Notes: generated by a model not told the origin, from the letters alone. A stretch of 64,000 bases of DNA from Elusimicrobiaceae bacterium (GCA_016283355.1 JAEEMS010000008.1:1-64000); one strand, 5' to 3'. Counted from the first letter of the stretch, positions 27,422 through 35,888 are shown. Made by a program: numbers and translations.

Positions 27422-29047
27422 ATGATTCGTCGCAAAGATTTATATACGGCTTTATCGGACAGTGCTTTCCGCATGCCGGATAAAATTGCATTGGTAGAAG
27501 CCGGTACAAACAAGAAAATTTCATTTCATGAACTTTTAATGCAAGTGGACCGTGCAGCCGATATGTACTTTGAACACGGGATTCGTAAAGGGGATCGTGT
27601 GGCCATTGCTCACCGTAATGCAATTGATACGGTAGTGGCTAATTTTGCCCTCTATAAATTGGGGGCAGTATCTATTCCTATGAATTTTATGGTTACCAAG
27701 GCGGAAGAAATCGAATTTATTCTAAATAACGCCGGGGCTAAAGCCGTGGTAACGCAAGCGGAATTTATTCGCCATTATGTGAAATGTTCCGTTAATATTC
27801 CCTCGTTGAAGTATATTTTTACGACGGATGAAATTCCTTCTTCTGCTGCCGAGTGCGATAAAGTACAATTGTTTTGGGAACAGGTTGAAAAATCTACGGC
27901 ACATGAAGAAACGGCGGCCGCACAAGCGGGATTGGATGATTTAGCATTTATCTTGTACACGTCCGGAACGACGGGTCTGCCAAAAGGAGCCATGCTCACG
28001 CACGGAAATTTGGCTTCTAATGTAATTTCCTGTGCACAAATTTTTAAGATCACGGATGAAGATGTCTTTTTGTGCTTGCTACCGATGTTCCATTCCTTCG
28101 CATGGACAACGTGTGTTGTAATCCCGATGTATTTGAACCTAAAAGTGGTTATTGTTGCCAATGTTATGCCGGCTAGTAAATGGTTGGGGGCAATGGGAAC
28201 GGAAAATGTTACTTTGATTTTGGCTGTTCCGCAGATTTATGCGGTTCTCTCTAAAGAAGCCAAGGGATTGAAGCAACTTTATTTACGTTTCTGGCCGTTT
28301 AAAAATGTGCGTTTTGCCGTATCGGGTGCCGCACCGTTAACGCAAGAAATTAAGGGCCGTTTTGAAGAAAAAATCGGTGTGCCAATATTGGAAGGGTACG
28401 GTTTGACGGAAACCAGCCCGGTTGTAAGTGTAAATACAGAAGAACTTCAAAAAATTAAATCTGTAGGGCCGGCCATTCCGGCCGTAAGCACCCGTGTTGT
28501 GGATGATGAAGGTAATGAAGTCCCGCGTAATCACGAAGGGGAGTTATGTGTCAAAGGACCTAACTTATTTAAAGGTTACTGGGGCAATGAAAAAGCCACC
28601 AAAGATGCTTTTACCGAGGATGGATGGTTTAGGACGGGCGATATCGTAGAGATTGATGATGACGGATTTATTTTCATCAAAGACCGAAAGAAAGACATGA
28701 TCATTATTAAAGGATTAAAAGTATTTTCTGCCCAAGTAGAAGCTGTTATTTGTGAACATCCTGCGATTGAAGAATGTGCCATTGTCGGGGTGCCCGACGG
28801 AAGAGGCGGGGAGTTTATCAAACTCTATGCCGTTAAGAAGGAAGGCGCTGAAGTATCGGATGCCGAGTTTAGAAAATTTTTAAAATTACACTTGGATAAT
28901 TATAAACGTCCTCGTGATTTTGAATTTGTTGATGCTTTACCTAAAAACGCGCTTAAAAAAGTACTCAAACGCAAACTTCGCGAAGATGCCGTTGCTAAAT
29001 TAGCAGCTCGTACGGTACAACCCGCTGCGGAGGATTCCGTTGCCTAA
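27422..29047 (+). CDS. Long-chain acyl-CoA synthetase-like AMP-forming ligase
   Basis: 541 residues of the ANL superfamily. The P-loop-like A3 motif is LYTSGTTGLPKGAMLTHGN, A5 is EGYGLTETSP, A7 is WFRTGD, A8 is DRKKDMIIIKG and the catalytic Lys lies in PKNALKKVLK. Members activate a carboxylate with ATP and load CoA. The sequence looks like the fatty-acid group, but substrate cannot be read. I take ATG 27422; an in-frame GTG lies two codons upstream within the GAGGTG ribosome site. Its end overlaps the next gene by 8 bp. Confidence 0.9.
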   Translation: MIRRKDLYTALSDSAFRMPDKIALVEAGTNKKISFHELLMQVDRAADMYFEHGIRKGDRVAIAHRNAIDTVVANFALYKLGAVSIPMNFMVTKAEEIEFILNNAGAKAVVTQAEFIRHYVKCSVNIPSLKYIFTTDEIPSSAAECDKVQLFWEQVEKSTAHEETAAAQAGLDDLAFILYTSGTTGLPKGAMLTHGNLASNVISCAQIFKITDEDVFLCLLPMFHSFAWTTCVVIPMYLNLKVVIVANVMPASKWLGAMGTENVTLILAVPQIYAVLSKEAKGLKQLYLRFWPFKNVRFAVSGAAPLTQEIKGRFEEKIGVPILEGYGLTETSPVVSVNTEELQKIKSVGPAIPAVSTRVVDDEGNEVPRNHEGELCVKGPNLFKGYWGNEKATKDAFTEDGWFRTGDIVEIDDDGFIFIKDRKKDMIIIKGLKVFSAQVEAVICEHPAIEECAIVGVPDGRGGEFIKLYAVKKEGAEVSDAEFRKFLKLHLDNYKRPRDFEFVDALPKNALKKVLKRKLREDAVAKLAARTVQPAAEDSVA

Positions 29048-30551
29048 GTTGGAAGATGTTTTGGCGGAGGTGATTCCCCATGCCCACTATGTGGGAGGAA
29101 TCGTTCGTAATAGTTTGTTGGGCAATCCGTCTTCCGATATAGATATTACACTTCCTGCAAATGAGGTAAAAGAGGCGGCAAAAGAGCTTGCACGTCGTTT
29201 GCATGCTGCCGTATTTGAGGTAGACCCGGAGTTGGGTGTTTGGCGGTTGGTTACCCATCAGGAAAAAATCCAAATTGATTTAACTGCCTACCAGGGCGCG
29301 AATTTAAAAGAAGATTTGTGCCGTCGTGATTTTTCGTTTAATGCTTTGGCGTATCCGGTTGTTTCTCGGCCTGAAATTCAAATTTCTCCGCGACAAAACA
29401 CAACCGCTCATCTTTGGTTGAAAAATCTACAAGAAGATTTGATTGTAGATGAAACAAATGGTGTACAAGATTTGCGTTACCATTTGATTCGTCTGAACGG
29501 AAGTACGCATTTTCAGGATGATCCACTTCGTATGTTGCGGGCATTTCGTCTGGCTGCAGAATTGAATTTTACCATTGTACCGGATACAGTGGAACAGATT
29601 AAAAAAGATCACGCTCTGATTGTACATTCTGCGGGAGAACGGATAAAAGAGGAGTTGGACTGTTTGCTTAATACCTCCCACGGTTATGAAATGATAAGTA
29701 GGATGGATGAATGTGGTTTGTTGACTTCTATTTTCCCGGAATTGGAAGCCCAGCGTACCTGTGCGGAAGTATATTATGGGACGGGAGGGGTTTTAAAACA
29801 CACGTTACAAGTACTACGGCGAATGGAATACTTGTTGGATCATTTGGAAGAAGCTTTTCCAAAATATTGCGGAAAACTGATTCCGTTTGTACAAAACAAA
29901 GCATTGTATAAAATGGCTGCATTGTTACACGATGTAGCTAAGCCCATAACGGCAAAAGTGCAGGGTGATCGGCTTCGCTTTTTCTATCATGAGCAAAAAG
30001 GGGCTCAGATGGCGCGTGTTATTTTGCAACGATTGCACTATAGCGGGGTAGATATTCGTATGATTTGTGCAATGATTGGGGAGCATTTGCGCCCCTCCAA
30101 TCTAGCCAGTAACAACGTATTGACGGATCGGGGGGTCTATCATTTCTTCCGCGATTTGCAAGAAGCGGGGATTCCGATGCTTTTATTGTGTTGGGCCGAC
30201 TACACAAGCTATATTTCTGATGAACAATTAAATCAAATTTTGCCTCACGCAGCGGATCGTTTGATGACGATTACGCAAGCCAAGCGGGAGGAAAATGTCG
30301 GTAAAACATTACGCCATTTGCAGGTTCTTTCCGTTTTACTTAACAAATATTTTGACCAACCGCAAAAGGTCCGTCCCACGCGGTTAATTACCGGAGAGGA
30401 TGTCATGCGCGAATGTCATATTTTACCCGGACCGAAAGTGGGAAAAATTTTAGAAACTGTGTCGGAAGCGCAGGTGGAAAGTAAAATTACGACTCGTGCG
30501 GAAGCTTTAGCATTTATCAAAAAAATAAATGCGTCGGCCCTCGGAAAATAG
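29040..30551 (+). CDS. tRNA nucleotidyltransferase/poly(A) polymerase family protein with HD domain
   Basis: 503 residues. The nucleotidyltransferase head has the GG..R motif (VGGIVRNSL), catalytic DIDI, RRDFSFNALAY and DDPLRMLRAFR. An HD domain follows (LLHDVAKP, about residue 300) with distal histidines. The family adds CCA, CC or A to tRNA 3' ends, or poly(A) to RNA. The start is TTG 29040, chosen because GGAGG stands six nt before it and MPKLEDVL leads directly into the fold. It overlaps the ligase gene. A second family member is at 45238, so the two may divide the work. Confidence 0.85.
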   Translation: MPKLEDVLAEVIPHAHYVGGIVRNSLLGNPSSDIDITLPANEVKEAAKELARRLHAAVFEVDPELGVWRLVTHQEKIQIDLTAYQGANLKEDLCRRDFSFNALAYPVVSRPEIQISPRQNTTAHLWLKNLQEDLIVDETNGVQDLRYHLIRLNGSTHFQDDPLRMLRAFRLAAELNFTIVPDTVEQIKKDHALIVHSAGERIKEELDCLLNTSHGYEMISRMDECGLLTSIFPELEAQRTCAEVYYGTGGVLKHTLQVLRRMEYLLDHLEEAFPKYCGKLIPFVQNKALYKMAALLHDVAKPITAKVQGDRLRFFYHEQKGAQMARVILQRLHYSGVDIRMICAMIGEHLRPSNLASNNVLTDRGVYHFFRDLQEAGIPMLLLCWADYTSYISDEQLNQILPHAADRLMTITQAKREENVGKTLRHLQVLSVLLNKYFDQPQKVRPTRLITGEDVMRECHILPGPKVGKILETVSEAQVESKITTRAEALAFIKKINASALGK

Positions 30552-30562
30552 ACCGACGCATT
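30528..30562 (-). terminator. Terminator of the duplicated secreted-protein gene
   Basis: A perfect 10-bp stem AATGCGTCGG/CCGACGCATT that includes the stop codon of the plus-strand gene in its loop. On the minus strand it is followed by a T-rich run, so it suits the gene ending at 30580. Confidence 0.6.
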
Positions 30563-30579
30563 GCGTGTATTAGGTGTTT

Positions 30580-31656
30580 TTAATAAGTTTCCTCTCCGAA
30601 TCTGCTATTTCCTTTCACAAAATTCTTAGTGATTGTCTTTTTGGGTGTATGACGTATTGCTGTATACGATGTTGAAACAGGAATTTGCGTTTCAGGAGAA
30701 ACAGTTAACGCCAATTCGACACAGGAGTTATTGTCCTGAATGAAACGATAAATCATATCATTCCCGGTGTTGGTATCATGTCCAACAAAGAATACGTCTT
30801 CGCCTGTCCTATCAAGGTGTATTACTTCCAAAGGATTTCCCTTCTTCTTTTGTTCCTCCAGGACGTAGTGTGGCCGAAAATCACAATCATACATCTTCCA
30901 TTTGGATATACGGATGTTCATTTCGGGCGAATGTGCGTAGAAATTCTCGGAATGTCGTTTGTATTCATGCGTTTCTTGCAATCGGAATTCTCCCCCGAAT
31001 AATGCCAAGATGCGGGGATCCTCCTCACTGCGGGTTAAGAATTCTTGAGTAGAATCCTCCTCCAGCATGAATCTGTTATTTCCTTTCACAAAATTCTTAG
31101 TAATTGTCTTTTTGGGTGTATAACGTATTGCTTGATACAATTTGTCAGTATGAATTCCCGCTTCAGGAGAAACAGTTAACGCCAATTCGACACAGGAGTT
31201 ATTGTCCTGAATGAAACGATAAATCATATGATTCCCTGTGTTGGTATTCTCTCCGATTAAATAGCCATTTTTTAGATCTTTCGTTGTCCATTTCATAGGG
31301 ATTCCCTGCTTATCGTGTTCCTCCATGACGTGATATAGCCGAAAATCACAATCATACATCTTCCATTTAGATATAAAAATGTTCATCTCGGGAGAATGTG
31401 CGTAGAAATTCTCGGAATGTCGTTCGTATACATGTGTTTCTTGCAATCGGAATTGTCTCCCGAATAATGCCAAGATGCGGGGATTCTCATCACTGCGGGT
31501 CAAGACATCCCGATTAGCCTCTTGTTTTGCATTTTCAGCGCTTGCTCCTGCTGCTTTTGCAAGATCAGCGACACTGGCACCGGGTCTGGCAGCTGTTGCA
31601 TAGGTCCCGGTGGTAAGTAACAAACTGCATAGCGCAAATATTAATGTTTTTTTCAT
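30580..31656 (-). CDS. Secreted protein with two near-identical tandem domains, unknown function
   Basis: 358 residues with a signal peptide (1 to about 22). Two copies of a domain of about 150 residues follow with a period of exactly 157 codons (471 bp). Whole stretches are identical, such as RFIQDNNSCVELALTVSPE and SENFYAHSPEMN, so the duplication is recent. The middle of each copy has diverged more. I do not recognise the domain. It has one conserved Cys pair per copy (YDCDF and NSCVEL), so one disulphide per domain is possible. AGGGAGG precedes the start. The promoter carries the same upstream CCTAGGC element as the giant surface-protein gene. Confidence 0.8.
   Translation of the reverse strand: MKKTLIFALCSLLLTTGTYATAARPGASVADLAKAAGASAENAKQEANRDVLTRSDENPRILALFGRQFRLQETHVYERHSENFYAHSPEMNIFISKWKMYDCDFRLYHVMEEHDKQGIPMKWTTKDLKNGYLIGENTNTGNHMIYRFIQDNNSCVELALTVSPEAGIHTDKLYQAIRYTPKKTITKNFVKGNNRFMLEEDSTQEFLTRSEEDPRILALFGGEFRLQETHEYKRHSENFYAHSPEMNIRISKWKMYDCDFRPHYVLEEQKKKGNPLEVIHLDRTGEDVFFVGHDTNTGNDMIYRFIQDNNSCVELALTVSPETQIPVSTSYTAIRHTPKKTITKNFVKGNSRFGEETY
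30607..31500 (-). repeat. 471-bp direct tandem repeat inside a coding gene
   Basis: The sequence starting at 30607 recurs starting at 31078, an offset of 471 bp, which keeps the reading frame. Substitutions are few and unevenly spread. Confidence 0.85.
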
Positions 31657-31730
31657 GTTTTCCTCCCTAATGAATTGCTTACGATTATAGTATTAATAGA
31701 GTTTTACTATTTTTCAAGGGCAAAAAGGCC

Positions 31731-31760
31731 TAGGTTTTTGGACCTATTTATGAATGTCCA
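31731..31760 (-). promoter_or_regulatory. Upstream element of the duplicated secreted-protein gene
   Basis: On the minus strand ATAAATAGG, then CCAAAAACCTAGGCC, then TTTTTGCCC directly abuts a TTGAAA -35 candidate at about 31714-31719. Imperfect palindrome TAGGT/ACCTA at 31731-31746. A weak -10 (TAATAC or TATAAT) follows. Words are shared with the elements at 21.6 kb and at the window start. Confidence 0.5.
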
Positions 31761-31826
31761 ATTAGGTGATTTGAAATAATTGTGTGGTATTAAAAATTTT
31801 GCTACAATGAAGTGTCATTAATTTAT

Positions 31827-31897
31827 GCGGGCGTGGTTCAATGGTAGAATGGAAGCTTCCCAAGCTTTAGACGAGGGTTCGATTCCCTTCGCCCGCT
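31827..31897 (+). tRNA. tRNA-Gly (anticodon CCC)
   Basis: Acceptor GCGGGCG pairs with CGCCCGC. The anticodon loop is TTCCCAA and the T-arm is GGGTTCGATTCCC. CCA is not encoded. TACAAT at 31803-31808 is the likely -10. The membrane-anchored CBM48-like gene begins 15 nt downstream, so they share a transcript. Confidence 0.95.
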
Positions 31898-31911
31898 TTT
31901 AAAAGGTTCTT

Positions 31912-32553
31912 ATGGCAAACAATCAAAATTTCGAAAACGAAGAGCAGGAATTGGAAACGCGTCCCGCAGGTAACAAAGACCTGTGGCTTTTTTTAATTGT
32001 ATTGGACGTTGTTTTCTTGTGTGTGTTTGGCTTTTTTATTTACAAACACTTTTCGGGTCGGCTTTTTGAATCGGCTCGAACTGCGCAAGCGGCCGATCGT
32101 CCTGTTTTGACCGAAGAAGTGGCGGGAGCCCCAACACAGGAACCGGAATCTTTATCCGTGGTTACGGTGGAAGAACCGGAGAAGTCCCCTGCTGCCATTC
32201 CTGCAGAAGAAATAGCTACGGCGGAAATGTCGGTAGCGGACTTATTGAGACCGCAAGAAACGGAATCGTCCACTTCCGAAAAGGAACAAAAACAAAGCAT
32301 TTTGATTGCACAGGGGAAAGGCAAATATCGTCAGGTAACATTTCGTTGGTTTGGGGGAGGGGAAAAAGTAGCCGTAGTGAGTGGATTTACTATGTCCAAA
32401 CCCAAAGAGCTTAAAAAGAATGGTGATTTTTGGGAGATCACGTTGGCAATTGCGCCGGGCTCTTATAAATTCTTGTATGTTATAGACGGTAAAAACACGT
32501 TGGATCCGTATGCGCCGCAGAAGGATGGCCGGTCTGTATTAGAAGTAAAATAA
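31912..32553 (+). CDS. Membrane-anchored protein with a CBM48/AMPK-type glycogen-binding domain
   Basis: 213 residues. A short acidic N-terminus leads into one transmembrane helix (about 25-45), then an extended Glu/Ala/Thr/Pro linker (about 50-135). The C-terminal domain of about 75 residues resembles the E-set CBM48 fold (VTFRWFGGGEKVAVVSGFT, then GSYKFLYVIDGK and LDPYA). Such domains bind alpha-glucans or regulate enzymes. No catalytic domain is present. The orientation of the domain is not decided. AAGG precedes the ATG, immediately after tRNA-Gly. Confidence 0.8.
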   Translation: MANNQNFENEEQELETRPAGNKDLWLFLIVLDVVFLCVFGFFIYKHFSGRLFESARTAQAADRPVLTEEVAGAPTQEPESLSVVTVEEPEKSPAAIPAEEIATAEMSVADLLRPQETESSTSEKEQKQSILIAQGKGKYRQVTFRWFGGGEKVAVVSGFTMSKPKELKKNGDFWEITLAIAPGSYKFLYVIDGKNTLDPYAPQKDGRSVLEVK

Positions 32554-32709
32554 GAGGGTTTACGGAAAAAACTTTATAAATTCTCAATTGTCCGAAAGCA
32601 TTTTGATGAAGGTGCGCGTAAACAACGGGGGCTGCGATGGCAGCCCCCGTTGAGGTTACGACTAATCGCCCCGGGTTTCGGCTTCCGCGAGGGCGGCAGG
32701 AAAAAGATG
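32554..32709. other. Intergenic region with strong predicted RNA structure
   Basis: Between two convergent genes. A perfect 12-bp stem with a GATG tetraloop (AACGGGGGCTGC/GCAGCCCCCGTT, 32624-32651) has no T-run on either strand. GTTTACG at about 32558 can pair with CGTAAAC at about 32617. CGCCC/GGGCG (32667-32695) encloses a CGG-CTT-CCG hairpin. It could be a non-coding RNA or an unusual convergent terminator. I do not recognise it. Confidence 0.4.
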
Positions 32710-33318
32710 TTAGTTGTTGATGTAACGCTTAATAATACTGCGCACAATACCTTCCACATGAAAAGAATCTTTATCCGCTACGATGGGAGTGTAAGCGGGA
32801 TTGACCGATTGTAAAATCACATTTTCCCCGTCTTGTGTAAATCGTTTTACCATTACTTCTCCCTCATTGACGCATACGACGACATCTTTATTTTTGGGTT
32901 GATGGCTTTGTTCCACAATCAGCCAATCATGGGGAGCAATCAGCGTTTGCATGGAATCTCCCTTTGCTTCAACCATAAAACCTTTGCTGGCCGGAAAGTA
33001 GATCATACTCGGATCCACGGGGATGATACGGGTGGGCATTCCATCTAAAATTGTTCCTTCCGGCCCACATTTTGCCATACCGTACATTTTTAAGTAAACA
33101 ACATTGCGTTCCGGATCTTTTAAGATAATATAGTCACGCGGATTAGCGGGATTGCGTTTAAGGAATCCTTTTTTTTCCAATTGTTTAATATGGTGGAAGA
33201 CAACGCTTTTTGCGCTAACGTTTAACCTTTCGGCAAGTTCTTCCATTGTAAGCGGATCGGATATATTGACTTTTAAAATTTCCAATAATTCAATTTGTTT
33301 TTGGTGTAAAGCTTTCAT
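32710..33318 (-). CDS. lexA: LexA-type SOS repressor
   Basis: 202 residues. The N-terminal winged helix (about 22-55, TMEELAERLNVSAKSV) binds DNA, and the C-terminal S24 domain self-cleaves on activated RecA. The catalytic pair is Ser122 (GDSM) and Lys158. The scissile bond is probably Cys84-Gly85 (MAKCGPEG), the Cys-Gly form known from UmuD, where E. coli LexA has Ala-Gly. AAGGAG stands before the ATG. Its promoter overlaps repeated GTTCTAT elements, consistent with autorepression. The recognition helix differs from classical LexA, so another S24 repressor is possible. Confidence 0.85.
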   Translation of the reverse strand: MKALHQKQIELLEILKVNISDPLTMEELAERLNVSAKSVVFHHIKQLEKKGFLKRNPANPRDYIILKDPERNVVYLKMYGMAKCGPEGTILDGMPTRIIPVDPSMIYFPASKGFMVEAKGDSMQTLIAPHDWLIVEQSHQPKNKDVVVCVNEGEVMVKRFTQDGENVILQSVNPAYTPIVADKDSFHVEGIVRSIIKRYINN

Positions 33319-33344
33319 TGATTCTCCTTGTGACTTTTCTTTTT

Positions 33345-33385
33345 GTTCTATATAATGTTCTATAATTTTGAAACAATAAAGTCAA
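33345..33385 (-). promoter_or_regulatory. lexA promoter with overlapping repeat operator
   Basis: Minus-strand -35 TTGACT (33380-33385), a 17-nt spacer and -10 TAGAAC (33357-33362). Two direct repeats read ATAGAAC on the minus strand (GTTCTAT on plus at 33345-33351 and 33357-33363), exactly 12 bp apart, and cover the -10. A third copy lies at 33444-33450 in the same TTTTTCTTTTTGTTCTATAT context. Candidate LexA binding sites. Confidence 0.5.
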
Positions 33386-33491
33386 GTTATTTTTAAAAAT
33401 ATTTAAAAAATAAGCATTTTTAAAAATATATATTTTTCTTTTTGTTCTATATTTATATTCAATTGTGGAAAATTTTTGCAAATTAGAGAGG

Positions 33492-34466
33492 TTAGTATTT
33501 TCTATTTTTTTCCCAATTCCAAGCCGTTTCCAGGATGCGATCTAAATTATATTTAGGCGCCCAATTTAAAGAATCACGGGCTTTTGTACTATCCGCCACT
33601 AAAACAGCGGGGTCTCCTTTTCTGCGCGGAGTGATTTCTACTTTAAAATCGATTCCTGTGATTTCTTTGGCTACTTTGATTAGCTGTGCTACGGAGTAAC
33701 CGATGCCACTGCCCAAATTGAATTGATCGCTTTGATGCGTTTGGACTAGTTTTTCCAAAGCCAGAATATGGGCACTGGCTAAATCGTTGACATGGATGTA
33801 ATCACGGATACAAGTACCATCGGGCGTAGGATAATCTGTACCAAAAATTTTGATAGAGGGCAGCTTACCCGCCGCAGTTTGTAAGATGCGTGGGATGAGA
33901 TGTGTTTCCGGGGTGTGAGATTCCCCGATTTGGCCGCTATCGTCAGCACCGCTGGCATTAAAATAACGTAACACCATCGATTTTAAACCGTACGCTTTGT
34001 CGAAATCTTGTAATATTTTCTCGACCATTAATTTAGAGTTACCATAGGGGTTAATGGGAAGTTGTAAGTGGGTTTCATCTATTTTCTCTTGTTTGAAATT
34101 TCCGAAAGTGGCCGCTGTTGAAGAAAAAACGAAATAGGGAATGTTGTTCTCTACCATTGCATCCAATAAATTAAGTACACGGGAGACATTGTTATGGTAA
34201 TACTTAGATGGGTCCTCTATGCTTTCTTCCACTTCGATGAATGCCGCAAAATGCATGACGGCTTTTATGGAATATTTTTGAAAAATTTTACTGAGGTGTG
34301 TTTTATCTCCCAAATCTCCTTTTTCAAAAGGATACCCTTTGACGGCTGCCAGATGCCCTTTTGATAAATTATCAAATACAATAGGTTGATACCCTTGTTG
34401 TGCTAGCATTTTCACAACGTGGGAACCGATATATCCGGCACCACCGACTACTAAAATATTTTCCAT
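33492..34466 (-). CDS. galE: UDP-glucose 4-epimerase
   Basis: A 324-residue extended short-chain dehydrogenase. NAD-binding GGAGYIGS is at the N-terminus, followed by the FDNLSKGH segment, the catalytic Ser/Thr in FSSTAATFG, the YGNSK (YxxxK) pair, and YFNASGAD. It interconverts UDP-glucose and UDP-galactose for LPS or other glycans. AGAGAG stands upstream of the ATG. It is transcribed toward lexA with about 170 bp between. Confidence 0.94.
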   Translation of the reverse strand: MENILVVGGAGYIGSHVVKMLAQQGYQPIVFDNLSKGHLAAVKGYPFEKGDLGDKTHLSKIFQKYSIKAVMHFAAFIEVEESIEDPSKYYHNNVSRVLNLLDAMVENNIPYFVFSSTAATFGNFKQEKIDETHLQLPINPYGNSKLMVEKILQDFDKAYGLKSMVLRYFNASGADDSGQIGESHTPETHLIPRILQTAAGKLPSIKIFGTDYPTPDGTCIRDYIHVNDLASAHILALEKLVQTHQSDQFNLGSGIGYSVAQLIKVAKEITGIDFKVEITPRRKGDPAVLVADSTKARDSLNWAPKYNLDRILETAWNWEKNRKY

Positions 34467-34523
34467 AGGTGATATCTCTCTTTCTATACACTACTATTGT
34501 ATAATACCGGAATTGTTTTTTGC

Positions 34524-34529
34524 TAAAAT
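34524..34529 (+). promoter_or_regulatory. -10 box of the esterase gene, leaderless type
   Basis: Extended -10 TGC-TAAAAT ending 6 nt before the ATG. No Shine-Dalgarno is possible. Confidence 0.6.
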
Positions 34530-34535
34530 AATCGT

Positions 34536-35135
34536 ATGAAAAAATGGTTACTAGTTGTTTTAGCGGGGGTTTTTCTCTTTTTTATGTTTGGAAATAAGAA
34601 GAAGATTAAAAATTTCCCAAATTCAAATCTTGCGATTGTGGCATTTGGGGACAGTTTAACGGCAGGTTATGGAGCCCCCAAAGGAAACTCCTATCCGGAT
34701 TATCTGGCGCAGCAGCTAGGACGCCCTGTTGTGAATTTAGGTGTATCGGGTGAGTTGGCGGTAGAAGCAGGGAAACGATTATCGGATGTTTTGGCCCACA
34801 AACCGTATATGGTATTAATTGAGTTTGGTGGAAATGATTTTATACAACAACGCAGCAGCATCGCGGCGGTGGCAGCAGTGGCGGAAATAGTGGAGCAAGT
34901 GCAAGAGGCCGGAGCCATTGCGGTAATTGTTGATATTGGGGGACCTGGAATGACATATTATACCCGGGCGTATCGGAAATTAGCCAAAGAAAAAAATGTG
35001 ATTTTTGTGCCAGCTATTTTACAAGGGATTTTAAATAAACGTCATCTGAAATCTGATCATGTTCATCCCAATAGCGAAGGGTACAAACTTGTAGCAGATA
35101 AAATTTATAAAGAGATTCATCCTTACGTGAAGTAA
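34536..35135 (+). CDS. SGNH/GDSL esterase, TesA-like
   Basis: 199 residues with an N-terminal hydrophobic anchor or signal (about 3-20). Block I is FGDSLTAGYG, block II has the conserved Gly (LGVSGE), block III is GGNDF and block V is DHVHPNSEGY, giving the Ser-Asp-His triad. This arrangement matches the TesA/lysophospholipase L1/arylesterase group working at the envelope. Substrate is not readable. Predicted leaderless mRNA. Confidence 0.9.
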   Translation: MKKWLLVVLAGVFLFFMFGNKKKIKNFPNSNLAIVAFGDSLTAGYGAPKGNSYPDYLAQQLGRPVVNLGVSGELAVEAGKRLSDVLAHKPYMVLIEFGGNDFIQQRSSIAAVAAVAEIVEQVQEAGAIAVIVDIGGPGMTYYTRAYRKLAKEKNVIFVPAILQGILNKRHLKSDHVHPNSEGYKLVADKIYKEIHPYVK

Positions 35136-35164
35136 AAAACCCTCCTTTGAAAGGAGGGTTTTTT
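35134..35164. terminator. Bidirectional terminator
   Basis: Stem AAAACCCTCCTTT/AAAGGAGGGTTTT between the esterase gene (+) and lptB (-). Confidence 0.9.
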
Positions 35165-35168
35165 GAGA

Positions 35169-35888
35169 TTACATTTTGAAATCTTCCCCTAAGTACAATT
35201 TACGGGCGTTGGGATCGTTGAGAAGCGTATTTTGATCCCCTTCTACCAATATTTTCCCATCATAAATGAGATAAGCTCTTTCTGTTAACGGCAATGTTTC
35301 GCGGACGTTATGGTCCGTAATCAATACTCCTAAGCCCTTGTCTTTTAGTTTAAAAATCATCTTGCGTAGGTCGGCCACGGTAATCGGATCAATCCCGACA
35401 AAAGGTTCGTCTAATAGGATAATTTGCGGGTTACTAATCATACAACGGGCAATTTCCATCCGCCGTTTTTCTCCGCCGGAAAGAGTCCATGCTTTTTGTT
35501 TGGCAAGTTTTGTTAATCCGAATTCTTCTAACAGATTATCAACACGTTGTTTTTGTTCCTTTTTATCATCTAAAATTCGTTCCAGTACAGCCAACAAATT
35601 TTCTTCGACAGTTAACCCTTTAAAAATAGTAGGTTCTTGGGCCAAATAACCCAGCCCGTGGCGTGCACGTTCATACATCGGCAAATTTGTAACATCATTT
35701 CCGTCTATAAAGACATGTCCCTGCGTAGGCCGTATAAATCCAACCATCATGTAAAAAGAAGTTGTTTTCCCGGCACCGTTGGGCCCGAGGAGTCCCACGA
35801 TTTCGCCGGATTTTACGTGGATATCTACCCCTTTGACAACCATTCGGTCTTTGTATACTTTTACAATTTTTTCACTGCGCAGTTCCAT
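35169..35888 (-). CDS. lptB: LPS export ABC transporter ATPase
   Basis: A 239-residue ATPase of the LptB2FG complex that pulls LPS from the inner membrane onto the Lpt bridge. Walker A is GPNGAGKTTSF, the signature is LSGGEKRR, and Walker B is IILLDEPFVGIDP, all typical of LptB. Last gene of the kdsA-kdsD-lptC-lptA-lptB unit. It overlaps lptA by 17 bp. AAGGAAT precedes the ATG. Confidence 0.96.
   Translation of the reverse strand: MELRSEKIVKVYKDRMVVKGVDIHVKSGEIVGLLGPNGAGKTTSFYMMVGFIRPTQGHVFIDGNDVTNLPMYERARHGLGYLAQEPTIFKGLTVEENLLAVLERILDDKKEQKQRVDNLLEEFGLTKLAKQKAWTLSGGEKRRMEIARCMISNPQIILLDEPFVGIDPITVADLRKMIFKLKDKGLGVLITDHNVRETLPLTERAYLIYDGKILVEGDQNTLLNDPNARKLYLGEDFKM

Noticed and set aside
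30580..31656. CRISPR-like or transposon repeat
   Set aside because: The 471-bp repeat keeps the reading frame and lies inside one secreted-protein gene; it has no spacers, terminal inverted repeats or transposase.
32554..32709. tmRNA, SRP RNA, RNase P RNA or 6S RNA in the structured gap
   Set aside because: The conserved sequence cores of these RNAs are not present; only unassigned helices are seen.
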